NCBI RefSeq assembly: GCF_023716485.1 | Contig: NZ_CP092418.1 | Location: forward strand, 2,339,001-2,403,000 | DNA length: 64,000 bases | Direction: 5' to 3' | Source of the DNA: Microbulbifer variabilis | GTDB taxonomy: Bacteria > Pseudomonadota > Gammaproteobacteria > Pseudomonadales > Cellvibrionaceae | Part shown: positions 35,273 to 44,526 of the stretch, piece by piece | Position numbering within the stretch: the first letter of the stretch is position 1 | How the letters are laid out: each line of letters starts with the position of its first letter | Translations under genes and position numbers: made by a program | The notes under the pieces: generated by a model | What the model saw: only the letters and a program-made list of their open reading frames with translations | Database searches by the model: none | Told to the model about the DNA's origin: nothing

Positions 35273-36680
35273 TTAACTATTTACTTCGCGCAAAGGCGAT
35301 GGCTGGGGGAGAAAATTAGCCAAATAAAACACAATCAGACCCAAGGCTATACCAGGTAAGCCCTCATAAATCAGGCTATGAAGGTCCAATAATCTCCAGG
35401 CGATTGCTGTCGTAAACCCAACGGTTACAGCGGCAATAGAGGTCGCTTGTGAGGGTCTTCCTCCAAAACAAAGCACCAGCAATAGGGGGCCAAATGCGCT
35501 GGCGAGGCCAGACCAGGCAAAGATCACCATATTGAAGACGCTTTGGTTGTTGGCAAGCGCCAGAAGTAGTGCGCCCCCGGTAATAACAATTAAGAAACCA
35601 AGTCTTATCAATCTTACGGGGAAGAATATCGTGAGTAATGGCTGCGGAGCAGCTAAGAAGCAGTGAATCTGCAGTGGACATGGTTGCAGCAAAGATACCT
35701 GCCAGGATCAACCCAACTACGATCGGTGGCAGCAATTCTATGGCCATGGTCGGCAATGCTAGCTCAGCATCAAAGCTGCCGGAATCGGCGATGAAAACTC
35801 TGGATAGCAAGCCGACCCCTGTGGCCATAGAGTAAAAGAGAACAAACCACAGGTAGTACCAGCCCCGCGCCGTGCGCATTTTGCCGGGATCACTCAGAGT
35901 CATGAAGCGGACCATTATGTGGGGCTGGCCAATCACAGATAGCCCCGCAATCCCCCAACTGATGACAAAAATAACGAGCCCGCCCCAACCAGAAAAGGCC
36001 AGATCTTGGGGAAACCAGTTCGTAAATCCCTCGACGGCTTGCATTTGCCCCATTGCACTTGAGACACCTCCCAGGCTGGTAAGGGCTACGGCCAGAAGTG
36101 TGCCCATAGCGACGATCATAACAATCGACTGTGCAGCATCAGTCCAAATGGAAGCGCGTATGCCGCCGGCCAGGCAATAAAGACATACCAGCAACGCCCC
36201 AACCACAGCGCCAGACCAGAGAGGCCAGTCCAGTAGTACATGTAGCGCCTTACTGCCGGCAACCATCTGTGCTGATGCATAGGTGAGCAAGAATAGTAAA
36301 GATATGATACCTATAATCCGCTGTAGGGCAGAGTGATTTTGCCCATACCAATTGCTAAGCACGCCGGCATAGCTGACTTCACCACTTGAGTCAGTGGCAG
36401 TTCTTATTCTTTTGTGTACATAAAGTGAAGCAATAAAGTCACCAGCGATCCAGCCCACCATTAACCAGACAGAAGCGAACCCGGTCATGTAGGTATAACC
36501 AATAACCCCGATGAACATATAACCGCTATTGTTAGTCGCCACTGCCGACAGGCCCACTAACCAGGGGGGAACTCCACTGCTAGCCAGGTAATAATCGGCC
36601 TTAGTGTTGCGACTAAAAAGCGCTGAGAATACACCTACCAGTACGAATAATAATAAAAACCCAACAAATGAATAAACCAA
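35273..36680 (-). pseudogene. Sodium/solute symporter (PutP-like), frameshifted
   Basis: A member of the SSS family (sodium/proline-type). From TTG 36680 (AAGGAA upstream) one frame gives the first 11 or so helices: PPWLVGLSAVATNNSGYMFI, LAGGIRASIWTDAAQSIVMI, GQPHIMVRFMTL and IFAATMSTADSLLLSCSAAI with the sodium-site Ser/Thr. After THDILP the frame becomes nonsense, while the next frame continues with RLIRLGFLIVITGGALLLAL and FAWSGLASAFGPLLLVLCF to 35273, the expected last helices. The switch is near 35613-35625, at a run of four C on the coding strand. The join lacks roughly a dozen residues seen in E. coli PutP at that loop, so a small out-of-frame deletion is as likely as a one-base error. 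Confidence 0.82.
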
Positions 36681-36827
36681 TGATATTCCTTATTTCAGCA
36701 ATTTTTGTTTTTATTTTTGAAACACAAATTTCGTGCGTATTTACGTTCTAGCTTTTGTTGTTTTATTTAACACATCAATTAGTTACATCATATAAACAAT
36801 GTGCTCGGGATAAATTTGACCACCTCA

Positions 36828-38402
36828 CTATTTTGTAGCCTCTTCAATATAAGTCGCCAAAGAATTAATCTGCTCTTTCGTCATCAAGTCATTGTATGCT
36901 GGCATAGCGCCAACGCCATTGGTAACAGCGTTTTTCACGCTTTCTGCATTGGGTTTCAATTCATTAAGGTTGGGACCAATAAGGCCTTCTGAGCCAGCAT
37001 CCTTCAGGGTATGACAAGCTCCACAAGAAGGTTGAGACTCGAGATAGACTTGCTTTCCGGCTTGACCCTCTGCAGATAAAGAGACCGATTCGCGCTCTGG
37101 GGGGGTGCTTTCTTCTTTCACCATATGTTGATCGGTTGCTGCAACTTTCTCCTCAGGTGGCTCACCCAACAGGTTTACCGTAAGTGCTGCATCCAGCCAG
37201 CCGTTATGTGCATAGCCACGTTCGTTCTCTACACGTTCTTTAGGTTGGATATCCCCTTGGGTATCTGTGGCGCGCGAGACGATGGTGTGCGGACCCTTTG
37301 GTAAATTTACGGTATAAGAAAAAACTCGCCAAGCGTTGGGGCCGAGGTCCAAATCCTCTAGCGTTGCATCCTGCCAGGTTTTGCCCATATCGAGCGAGAC
37401 TTCTACTTTCTTCACGCCGCGTTCACCAGAAAGCGCAACACCGTAGAAAGTCACTTCTCCAGCTAGAGCTGGGGTATTGTCCGCACCCGGGCCATTTACC
37501 CAAGACTTTACAGGCATACGCCACATGCTTGGGTAGTCTGGGCCAGGGGGAGCGCCAATGGGTCTAAGGCGGTAACCCGTTTTTTGGATTTTGGCCTCGG
37601 ATTCTTGCGGTGCGCAGGTGAGAGTCTTAACGTACTTAATGTTGTTACAGCCGAAATAACCTGGAACAATGAGCCGTAAGGGGCCACCATGCAGCAGCGG
37701 TATTGGAGCGCCATTCATTTCCCAAGCCAATATAGTATCGTCCAACGCCTTCTTGATAGGGATTGATCGCTCTACGACCAGATCATTGTGTTCCATCCCC
37801 TCAGGAATGATCTCGCCTCCAGTGGCGGTCAAAAAGTTCATACCCGCATCCACACCGCCAAAATGATCGAACAGGGTTTTCAGCCGAACGCCCGTCCAGA
37901 TAGCGCAGCCGGCTGCGCCAACTCCCCATTTAGAGCCTGCCGGTTCATGCTCGAAAAAAGCGCGGCCGTTGCCTGTACATTGAATAACTGCACCGACGGC
38001 ATCTAAACCCAGCCCTTTCAGCTCTGCTACAGAGATAGCAGTGGGCTGCTTTACGCCTTTGACTTCAAGCACCCAGGTGTCCGGTCGTTCAACAATCTGG
38101 GGGGAGGGCAATGGCAAATTGTTGCGCACAAAAAACCGGGCCTCAGGGGTGATAGCGCTCATGCCCATCAAAGACCGACGGGTTTCTATTGTCAGTGGGT
38201 TAACCCCATGAATAATGAAATTTTTGGGGTTAACTCCACTTGGCAATTTGGGCGTTGATGGGGGAGTAAGGGCAACACTTGCAGAGGGTGCTAGTAAGGC
38301 GCCTGCAGCTGCGGTCATGGCTCTTAGAAAGCCACGGCGGCTTCCATCAAGGCTTGATTCACTCATGGCTTTATTGATCCGCGTATTGATACTTGAGCTC
38401 AC
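36828..38402 (-). CDS. Sulfite dehydrogenase-like molybdoenzyme fused to cytochrome c
   Basis: A 524-residue periplasmic protein. A Tat signal (SRRGFLRAMTAAAGALLAP) near residues 20-40 is followed by the sulfite-oxidase molybdopterin domain, with Mo-ligand Cys 142 in VIQCTGNGRAFFEHEP, GYFGCNNIKYVKTL and the dimerisation domain to about 410 (GVALSGERGVKKVEVSLD). A Glu/Pro-rich linker leads to a class I cytochrome c with CGACH at 460-464 and probable axial Met 500 in GVGAMPAYNDLM. Sulfite dehydrogenases of the SorA type normally pair with a separate cytochrome; here it is fused. The start is GTG 38402, but ATG 38366 gives a more usual Tat n-region and may be the true start. Reaction: sulfite to sulfate, electrons to the respiratory chain. 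Confidence 0.82.
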   Translation of the reverse strand: MSSSINTRINKAMSESSLDGSRRGFLRAMTAAAGALLAPSASVALTPPSTPKLPSGVNPKNFIIHGVNPLTIETRRSLMGMSAITPEARFFVRNNLPLPSPQIVERPDTWVLEVKGVKQPTAISVAELKGLGLDAVGAVIQCTGNGRAFFEHEPAGSKWGVGAAGCAIWTGVRLKTLFDHFGGVDAGMNFLTATGGEIIPEGMEHNDLVVERSIPIKKALDDTILAWEMNGAPIPLLHGGPLRLIVPGYFGCNNIKYVKTLTCAPQESEAKIQKTGYRLRPIGAPPGPDYPSMWRMPVKSWVNGPGADNTPALAGEVTFYGVALSGERGVKKVEVSLDMGKTWQDATLEDLDLGPNAWRVFSYTVNLPKGPHTIVSRATDTQGDIQPKERVENERGYAHNGWLDAALTVNLLGEPPEEKVAATDQHMVKEESTPPERESVSLSAEGQAGKQVYLESQPSCGACHTLKDAGSEGLIGPNLNELKPNAESVKNAVTNGVGAMPAYNDLMTKEQINSLATYIEEATK

Positions 38403-38440
38403 ATAGTCTTATAGCTTTAAAATGCCAAGGTGACAGCTTG

Positions 38441-39358
38441 CTAAGTATCTTTTTCGCGGCTATGTGGCGGCGGGGTTTGAGCAATAACCTTGTCTAGATC
38501 CTTGAAAACGTCACTTACCGCCAGTGGCTGTAAGGCATTGTCACTGAGAATTTCATCCCGATAACTTTCTCGTCTCTTAATAGCCTCAGCCAGATACCGT
38601 AGCGCTTCATCAAACTGCTCCATAGCCGTATAGGCACAAGCTAGCTGGTAGAAGGCATGGCTGTTATCTGGATCAATACCTAGGGCTTGCTGACAAAGAT
38701 TTGCAGCCCATTGGGGCTCGTTCAACTCCAGCACTGCATCAGCTTTGTATGTCAATGCTTCAACATCTTCATGACGAAGACGCAGAATCTCATCATAGAT
38801 CGCGATCTAGTTGGCGATTGAGGATTCCTGCTGAGCGCGCAGCCAGAGAGATTGCACTTCTTGAGTCAGCTCAATTTCTTCGCGATTCTCTTCAATGTGC
38901 TGGGTCTTTTGTTGCAATTGACTCTCTATGACTTCCAGACGTTTCTCATACTCTTGAACCAGCTTTGATATCTCCTCATCCGCTAGGGAGTGCACACGCT
39001 CTTTAATATCTTGTAGCGATCGCCAACCCACTAAAACCAATATGGAAGTGGCGGCGGCTATGAGATAGAAGAAGTAGGTGACCGTATCGGTTGCGTAAGC
39101 AACCGCTCGGTCCACGGAATTATGCTCTCGGTCGACAATCTGCTGGATCAACTCTTGTTTAGCTTTGGCTTGGTCGATACGCAACTGTTTGATTTCATCC
39201 AGCACATACCGCTCTATAAATGGTGTATAGAGCGGCTTCTGTAAAGATTCCACCTCTTTCTGCGCACTGTCTTCTTTATTCGCTTCCGTTTCCTGGGAAA
39301 CGGAAGCCGGGGAAAGCAAAAGAAAAGTCAAAAAACAGGTGTTTAGGAGGCGAGGCAT
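38441..39358 (-). pseudogene. Membrane coiled-coil/TPR protein interrupted by an in-frame TAG
   Basis: One reading frame of 306 codons holds a signal sequence (FLTFLLLSPASVSQ), a membrane helix (YFFYLIAAATSILVLVGW), a coiled coil (about residues 115-180) and a TPR domain (NLCQQALGIDPDNSHAFYQL, AYTAMEQFDEALRYLAEAIK). An amber TAG at 38807-38809 (coding strand) splits it: SSIAN-stop-IAIYDEILRLRHEDVEALTY. The codons on both sides are in the same frame and the sequence reads as one protein, so one base change (for example AAG to TAG) has broken it, unless read through or a sequence error. The start overlaps the end of ask by 16 bases, so it belongs to the ectoine transcript. Function unknown. Confidence 0.75.
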
Positions 39359-40773
39359 ATTGCGGTCCCATGGTCATAAACCTCAACCAGTGCCTCATGA
39401 AGTGTTCTAATGGCAGTGTCATAATCTGGTTCACTAACAACAAACTGCATGTCCACATGCCGCATAGAATGGTGCATGGCGAGTACTGAAATATCGTTTG
39501 AAGCCAGTGATTGAACCGCTTTTGCCAGCACGCCGGGGATTTGCATATCGCTCCCGATGGCAGAAACAATAGCCACTTTCCTTTGGTTCAATTCTGCTTC
39601 CGGGAAGCGCTCTTCCAGAGATGCCTGTATACGCTTGATGGTTTTCAGATTAGTCGCCAAAAAGTGGGTTAGGGTATTGGCGTTGGTGTTTTTAGACACA
39701 ATATGGGCCTTGTACCTCTTTATTACCGTAAGCACTTCCCGATCATAATCGTGGATCGTGCCCGCCATATCCTGATCAAAAAGTTCCAGCGCATAGACAC
39801 CTTTACAGCCGGCAATAATCTCCACACAGGGCGAATCACTCACATAGTCACGGGTGATTAATGTACCGGTATGCTCTGGCTCAAAGGTATTCTTTACCCG
39901 AAGTGGGATATTCTTCTGGCGTAAACCCTTTGCCGCCTTGGGGTGAATTGCCTCCATACCGAGATTGGCCAGTTGATCGGCCACATCGTAATTTGTACGA
40001 CCAATAGGCACAGCGTTATCTGGCCCAACTAGGCGAGGGTCGGCACTGCTCAAGTGGAACTCTTTGTGAATTACCGCCTCTTTGGCTTCTGTGAGTACGG
40101 CAAGGCGGCTAAAGGTCATTTCACTGTAACCCCGGTCAAAGGAAATAAGCAGGCCCTTATCGCTGTGGGCGTAACCGGTAACAATCGGTAACTGTTGATT
40201 CAAGTCGATGTTGGCAAAGGCATCACGAATGCGCTCATCCAGTGGTATATGCTTGCTGGTACGCCAGCCCGTTAGATCTACAAAACACGCATTGACTCCA
40301 TCCCGCTGCAGCAGCTTTGATGTATTCCAAGCGCTGTGAGCCTCGCCAAGGCTGGCAAGCATTTCTCTTACTGTTCCCAGGTGAGCATCTAGAGAGAAGT
40401 GGCCATGCTGGCAGAGGCTTTGTAAATCTCGAAGGCACTTTTTAGCCCCTTCCAGGCGCTCATCCAAGAAGAGGTTGGCCTCCTTGAGTAAGTCAGTGTC
40501 ACCAAATAGACGGTCGTTGATCTGTCGCAGTTGTGTGCGAAGCTCACCAAACTTCACCAGCCAGCTATCATCCTCAATACTGCTGGAAAAGAGGCCATAA
40601 ATACCAGGCTGGCCACTCTTTTTATGCTCTAGAAGTAGATCGGTAATACCACCATAAGCTGAAACTACAAAAACACGATTGTAGAGCCTTTTGGAGTCAC
40701 CTTTAATAATGTTGTCCCGGACAGATTCATAGTCCGACATTGAGGTGCCACCAATCTTTTCTATCGTATGCAT
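39343..40773 (-). CDS. ask: Aspartate kinase of the ectoine type
   Basis: A 476-residue aspartokinase, the specialised form (Ask_Ect) that supplies aspartyl phosphate for ectoine synthesis. The N terminus HTIEKIGGTSMSDYESVR is the kinase signature. FVVSAYGGITDLLLEHKKSG, FDRGYSEMTFSRLAVLTEAK and IPIGRTNYDVADQLANLGME-like segments follow, and paired ACT domains form the C terminus (RKVAIVSAIGSDMQIPGVLA). Position directly downstream of ectD in the same direction is the common ectABCD-ask order. A dedicated, feedback-insensitive kinase would avoid inhibition by lysine or threonine; that is known for the family, not seen here. Confidence 0.93.
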   Translation of the reverse strand: MHTIEKIGGTSMSDYESVRDNIIKGDSKRLYNRVFVVSAYGGITDLLLEHKKSGQPGIYGLFSSSIEDDSWLVKFGELRTQLRQINDRLFGDTDLLKEANLFLDERLEGAKKCLRDLQSLCQHGHFSLDAHLGTVREMLASLGEAHSAWNTSKLLQRDGVNACFVDLTGWRTSKHIPLDERIRDAFANIDLNQQLPIVTGYAHSDKGLLISFDRGYSEMTFSRLAVLTEAKEAVIHKEFHLSSADPRLVGPDNAVPIGRTNYDVADQLANLGMEAIHPKAAKGLRQKNIPLRVKNTFEPEHTGTLITRDYVSDSPCVEIIAGCKGVYALELFDQDMAGTIHDYDREVLTVIKRYKAHIVSKNTNANTLTHFLATNLKTIKRIQASLEERFPEAELNQRKVAIVSAIGSDMQIPGVLAKAVQSLASNDISVLAMHHSMRHVDMQFVVSEPDYDTAIRTLHEALVEVYDHGTAICLAS

Positions 40774-40848
40774 TGTCTCTTACTGGTCCTTTCTTTCTCT
40801 TGATAACGGCGTATCCAATGGATGAATGCCACTGGATTGAGTTTCATA

Positions 40849-41766
40849 TCAGATAACAGAAATCGATTTCCTCGTGCAGATATATTCTGGCCGTGGTGGG
40901 AGGCTACAAAATGGGTCTTCTACCTTATTGCTCAATGCATTAAAGACAAAAAACAAATTGGATCTCGGATATGGGCTAATATTGCTGCTGGAGCCGTGCA
41001 TCAGGTTGCAATCAAATACGACTAAACTGCCAGGTTTACCTGTAACAGATTTTATGCCCCCTTCAGATGTCAGCCTGCGTAGGTGATCATCTGACGGAAT
41101 TCCGAGCTCTTGTTTTTTTAAAGAACTTAAATAATGCCCCTCAGGGGTTTCACCATCACAGCCGATGTAGTGGTGATGGGACTTCGGAATGAGCATTAAT
41201 GGGCCGTTGTAATTCCGGCTCTCGGTTAAGATTACGGATACACTGAGTGCGCGCATTCGCGGCATTCCATCCTCGACATGCCAAGTTTCAAAGTCAGAAT
41301 GCCAATAGAAATCCTTACCACGAAATCCAGGTTTATAGTTCGCCCGAGATTGATGGATATAAACCTCATCATCCAAAATATATCTCGCGATATTTGATAT
41401 CCGATTATCCCTTGAAAGCTTCCTGAATAGGCTGCTGCGTTCATGAATTCGAAATACCGAGCGCACCTCTTCACTTTCTAACTCAGTAATGAGTTCATCA
41501 GAGCTGCGGATGTCATTGTCTTCCTTGAGGGTTTCCAGCTCTTTTTGAAAGACCTGAACCTCCCTCTCAGAAAATACATTTTCAAGAACGATATATCCCT
41601 GCTGCCTGTAGGCGTCCACCTGCTCAAGATCCAGCAGGGGAGGGGGATTTGGTCCACCATAAACTACTGGATCTCTACGCAGTGTTACTCGACCTGCGAC
41701 TCCTCGTTTTCTGGAGGGGTACATATCATTTCTGAGTGAATGGATGCGTTCTAGCAGGTACTTCAT
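40849..41766 (-). CDS. ectD: Ectoine 5-hydroxylase
   Basis: A 305-residue Fe(II)/2-oxoglutarate dioxygenase that makes 5-hydroxyectoine. The iron triad is visible as His and Asp in DFYWHSDFETWHVEDGMPRM and the distal His in FDCNLMHGSSSN. The signature FRIHERSSLFRKLSRD and QSRANYKPGFRGKDFYWHSD (EctD family block) are present; length matches other EctD proteins. It follows ectC by 27 bases and precedes ask by 75, within the ectoine operon. It confers the hydroxylated solute, associated with heat and desiccation tolerance in other bacteria. Confidence 0.95.
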   Translation of the reverse strand: MKYLLERIHSLRNDMYPSRKRGVAGRVTLRRDPVVYGGPNPPPLLDLEQVDAYRQQGYIVLENVFSEREVQVFQKELETLKEDNDIRSSDELITELESEEVRSVFRIHERSSLFRKLSRDNRISNIARYILDDEVYIHQSRANYKPGFRGKDFYWHSDFETWHVEDGMPRMRALSVSVILTESRNYNGPLMLIPKSHHHYIGCDGETPEGHYLSSLKKQELGIPSDDHLRRLTSEGGIKSVTGKPGSLVVFDCNLMHGSSSNISPYPRSNLFFVFNALSNKVEDPFCSLPPRPEYICTRKSISVI

Positions 41767-41793
41767 TTCAGCTGCTGCCCTGTAATTGACTAC

Positions 41794-42195
41794 CTATTCA
41801 ATGGGGTCGGCTTCTAGTTCATATGCGCCCTCAGAATTGTGTACCTCCTTTCCATTCAAAGGAGGGTTAAACACGCAGGCCATGGTCATTTCTTCAAATG
41901 CCCTCAAAGTGTGCCGATCATGTTTGTCGAGGACATAGATGGTACCAGGCTCGATAGGGTGCTTTTTCCCATCATCCATCGTCTCCACCTCTCCTCTGCC
42001 GGAAACGCAGTAAACTGCTTCCAGGTGGTTTTGATAGTGCATTTGGAAGTCAGCACCGGTGTATATGGTGGTGATGTGGAAGGAGAAACCAACGCCATCA
42101 TCCTTTAAAAGTAGGCGTGTACTCTCCCAATTGCCATCCGGCGAGACGATTCTTCGGTTTGATTTTTTGGCTTCTTGTAAACTTCTAACAATCAT
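41794..42195 (-). CDS. ectC: L-ectoine synthase
   Basis: A 133-residue cupin that cyclises N-gamma-acetyl-diaminobutyrate to ectoine. [20 protein letters not shown] is the typical start, [20 protein letters not shown] and [16 protein letters not shown] hold the first cupin motif with the metal-binding Glu, and [20 protein letters not shown] gives the second motif with its His. [21 protein letters not shown] closes the fold. It is separated from ectB by 95 bases containing a small hairpin, but the same direction and pathway show a single operon. Confidence 0.96.
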   Translation of the reverse strand: MIVRSLQEAKKSNRRIVSPDGNWESTRLLLKDDGVGFSFHITTIYTGADFQMHYQNHLEAVYCVSGRGEVETMDDGKKHPIEPGTIYVLDKHDRHTLRAFEEMTMACVFNPPLNGKEVHNSEGAYELEADPIE

Positions 42196-42228
42196 GAATA
42201 TTCCATTATGTTGTATGTGTAACTATAT

Positions 42229-42248
42229 AGCCTGGTTATCAGCAGGCT
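42229..42248 (-). other. Intercistronic hairpin between ectB and ectC
   Basis: AGCCTG (42229-42234) and CAGGCT (42243-42248) are perfect six-base arms around an eight-base loop in the 95-base ectB-ectC gap. There is no T run; a role in transcript processing is possible. Confidence 0.35.
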
Positions 42249-42290
42249 TAGCTTTCCAGCTGGACCAATGAGTTTTGGATACAATTGGGT

Positions 42291-43586
42291 CTAGCAGGCC
42301 TCGAAATAGACTCTTTCTTCAGGGATATCCTGCTCTCCAGCACAGACTTCTCGAATTGCTGATTCAATAATGTCAATACCTTTCTTAAGATTCTGGTCAG
42401 TGATGACCAGAGGGCAGAGCAGCTTAACGATTTGATCATCTGCGCCACTAGTTTCAATGATTAACCCCTGCTTGAAGGCGAGTTTGGTAATCTTTTCTGC
42501 AAGTTCGCCACTCACACAATCAATACCTTGGAACATGCCACGGCCTTTAGTGGTGAAGTTACCCTCACCATATTGACTGACAATACTTCCCAACCGCTCG
42601 GAGATGTACTTCCCTTTACGCTTGATTTCCCGCGAAAAGTTATCATCTGACCAATAGTGATCAATTGCCGCTTTGGCCGTAACAAAAGCCAGATTGTTTC
42701 CACGAAATGTGCCGTTGTGCTCACCAGGTTTCCATTGGTCTAATTCGGGCTTCATTAAAACCAGGGCAAAGGGCAACCCGTAGCCACTAAGTGACTTGGA
42801 GAGAGTAATAATGTCAGGCTCGATACCTGCTTCTTCGAAACTGAAAAAATTTCCAGTGCGGCCACAGCCAGCCTGAATATCATCAACGATAAAGAGCAGC
42901 CCGTGCTTTTTACAGACAGCCTGTAGGTTTCTCAACCACTCGATACTGGCCGCATTGATACCTCCTTCACCCTGAACGGTTTCGACGATAATCGCCGCGG
43001 GAGAATTGATCCCGCTGCTGGAGTCTGCAAGCACCTTGTCGAGATACTCTGTAGTATCAATATTTTTGCCAAGATAGTTGTCATAGGGCATGCGATGAGT
43101 GCCATTCAAGCTAACCCCAGCAGCATCCCTGTGATGAGAGTTGCCCGTAGCTGCCAGGGAGCCCAAACTCACACCGTGAAAACCATTGGTAAAGGTCACA
43201 ATGTTTTGCTGCCCGGTGACATTGCGGGCAATTTTCATTGCAGCTTCAACCGCATTTGTCCCGGTTGGACCAGTAAACTGAACCACGTATTCCATATTGC
43301 GTGGCTTGAGAATTTTATCGTTAAGCGCTTGCAGGAACTCGCCCTTGGCTTTGGTGTGCATATCCAAACCATGGGTAATGCCATCACTCTGAATGTAATC
43401 CTGCAGAACTTGCTTAAACAGCGGGTTGTTGTGTCCATAATTGAGAGTGCCAGCGCCTGCCAGAAAATCCAGATATTGATTTCCCTCCTCATCCCACATG
43501 AGTTCGCCTTTTGCACGATTGAACACTCGCGGAAAGGAGCGGGCATAACTTTGTACTTCAGATTCAATCTCATCAAAGATTTTCAT
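42291..43586 (-). CDS. ectB: Diaminobutyrate-2-oxoglutarate transaminase
   Basis: A 431-residue class III PLP aminotransferase that converts aspartate semialdehyde to L-2,4-diaminobutyrate with glutamate as donor. Conserved blocks: SYARSFPRVFNRAKGELMWD, FLAGAGTLNYGHNNP, QFTGPTGTNAVEAAMKIARN, the Asp in FIVDDIQAGCGRTGNFFSFE and the PLP lysine in ITLSKSLSGYGLPFALVLMK. The C-terminal part (VSGELAEKITKLAFKQGLII) and length match EctB rather than GABA transaminases. It begins 14 bases after ectA ends. Confidence 0.96.
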   Translation of the reverse strand: MKIFDEIESEVQSYARSFPRVFNRAKGELMWDEEGNQYLDFLAGAGTLNYGHNNPLFKQVLQDYIQSDGITHGLDMHTKAKGEFLQALNDKILKPRNMEYVVQFTGPTGTNAVEAAMKIARNVTGQQNIVTFTNGFHGVSLGSLAATGNSHHRDAAGVSLNGTHRMPYDNYLGKNIDTTEYLDKVLADSSSGINSPAAIIVETVQGEGGINAASIEWLRNLQAVCKKHGLLFIVDDIQAGCGRTGNFFSFEEAGIEPDIITLSKSLSGYGLPFALVLMKPELDQWKPGEHNGTFRGNNLAFVTAKAAIDHYWSDDNFSREIKRKGKYISERLGSIVSQYGEGNFTTKGRGMFQGIDCVSGELAEKITKLAFKQGLIIETSGADDQIVKLLCPLVITDQNLKKGIDIIESAIREVCAGEQDIPEERVYFEAC

Positions 43587-43600
43587 TCTTCTCTCTTTTT

Positions 43601-44107
43601 TTAAATTGTTGTTTGAGCAATAGGCCCGATACGCACACAGGTTTCGGAGTCATGCAGACCATCAAAGTGAGTCTGGGAATCCATCCAAGGGGAGGATTGG
43701 AGGCTTGCGGAGAGCTTCTCTGCAGCGCTCTGGAAGAGGGCCCAGGAGGGAAGGTTGTGTTCAGTGATCGTTGTCTCGATAAATCTCACCGACCTGCATT
43801 GGGGGCGTTCGATGATATTTCTGAGCATGATAGAGGCTAGCCCCAGCCCTCTTGCCTTTTCCGCCACGGCAACCTGCCAAATAAACAGAGTGTCTGTACG
43901 ACCTGGAATCAAGTATCCGGAGATAAACCCCAACTTCTCATCACCTTCTTCTGCGATCACTGAAGTATCGGCAAAGTGACTGCACTGGAGGAGGTTGCAA
44001 TAGCTTGAGTTGGCATCCAAGGGTGGGCAGCTGTCGATTAATTTGTGAACAGCCATGCCATCCTCCAGGGATGGTGACCTCAAAAAAATATTTTCTGGAC
44101 TAGACAA
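43601..44107 (-). CDS. ectA: L-2,4-diaminobutyrate acetyltransferase
   Basis: A 168-residue GNAT enzyme that acetylates diaminobutyrate to N-gamma-acetyl-diaminobutyrate. The opening IFLRSPSLEDGMAVHKLIDS and CPPLDANSSYCNLLQCSHF are specific to EctA, and FIWQVAVAEKARGLGLASIM contains the acetyl-CoA pyrophosphate-binding loop. TTG 44107 is the probable start, preceded by AGGAAG. It is the first gene of ectABCD-ask. The upstream region contains palindromes suited to the divergent MarR-type regulator. Confidence 0.93.
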   Translation of the reverse strand: MSSPENIFLRSPSLEDGMAVHKLIDSCPPLDANSSYCNLLQCSHFADTSVIAEEGDEKLGFISGYLIPGRTDTLFIWQVAVAEKARGLGLASIMLRNIIERPQCRSVRFIETTITEHNLPSWALFQSAAEKLSASLQSSPWMDSQTHFDGLHDSETCVRIGPIAQTTI

Positions 44108-44142
44108 AATAACTTCCTATACGACAACCCATAGTTTCACCT

Positions 44143-44234
44143 CTAAGTATTTTGGTGAGTGATAAATGTACAGATGGATCATTATTCATACTTATTTTGG
44201 TTTTTTTCGTAAAAAACCACAACCAAATACTTAG
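44143..44234. promoter_or_regulatory. Palindromic control region of the ectoine operon
   Basis: CTAAGTATTTTGGT (44143-44156) is mirrored by ACCAAATACTTAG (44222-44234), differing by one T. Between them lies a perfect palindromic hairpin GGTTTTTT-tcgt-AAAAAACC (44199-44218). The region starts 36 bases upstream of ectA. MarR-type EctR repressors bind palindromes overlapping the ectA promoter in methylotrophic halophiles, so these are candidate operators. The remaining gap to 44526 has no gene. Confidence 0.55.
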
Positions 44235-44458
44235 AACACTAAATATCGTACACAAACTAAATATAAAATCTAGTGGGTGAAGAGAATCTGATCACAATAT
44301 CCGCCCTAAAAATGGGCAAATTTATTGGGCAAAAGCCCTGGAAATGGGCAGAAGCGCCTATGAATGGTGGATTTTCGTAATTCAGGGTTCCAAACGAAGG
44401 GGTATGTTCTTGGCAATTGTTTAGTGCTGTAGATATTTTCCTGGAAGAACCATAAGCG

Positions 44459-44488
44459 TTTAGTAATTGGGATATAGGGTTATATAAT
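44459..44488 (+). promoter_or_regulatory. Candidate sigma-70 promoter of the ectR-like gene
   Basis: TATAAT at 44483-44488 is a perfect -10 box; TTTAGT at 44459-44464 is a weak -35 with 18-base spacing. Transcription would start near 44495, giving a leader of about 32 bases with GAGAGG before the TTG start. Confidence 0.45.
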
Positions 44489-44526
44489 CCGCCCAATCGC
44501 CCTGATTATTAGATTGAGAGGTAGCT

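Noticed and set aside
38441..38755. Separate small TPR gene starting at TTG 38755
   Set aside because: The frame continues upstream in the same register through IAIYDEILRLRHEDVEAL up to an amber codon, so it is the second half of one gene.
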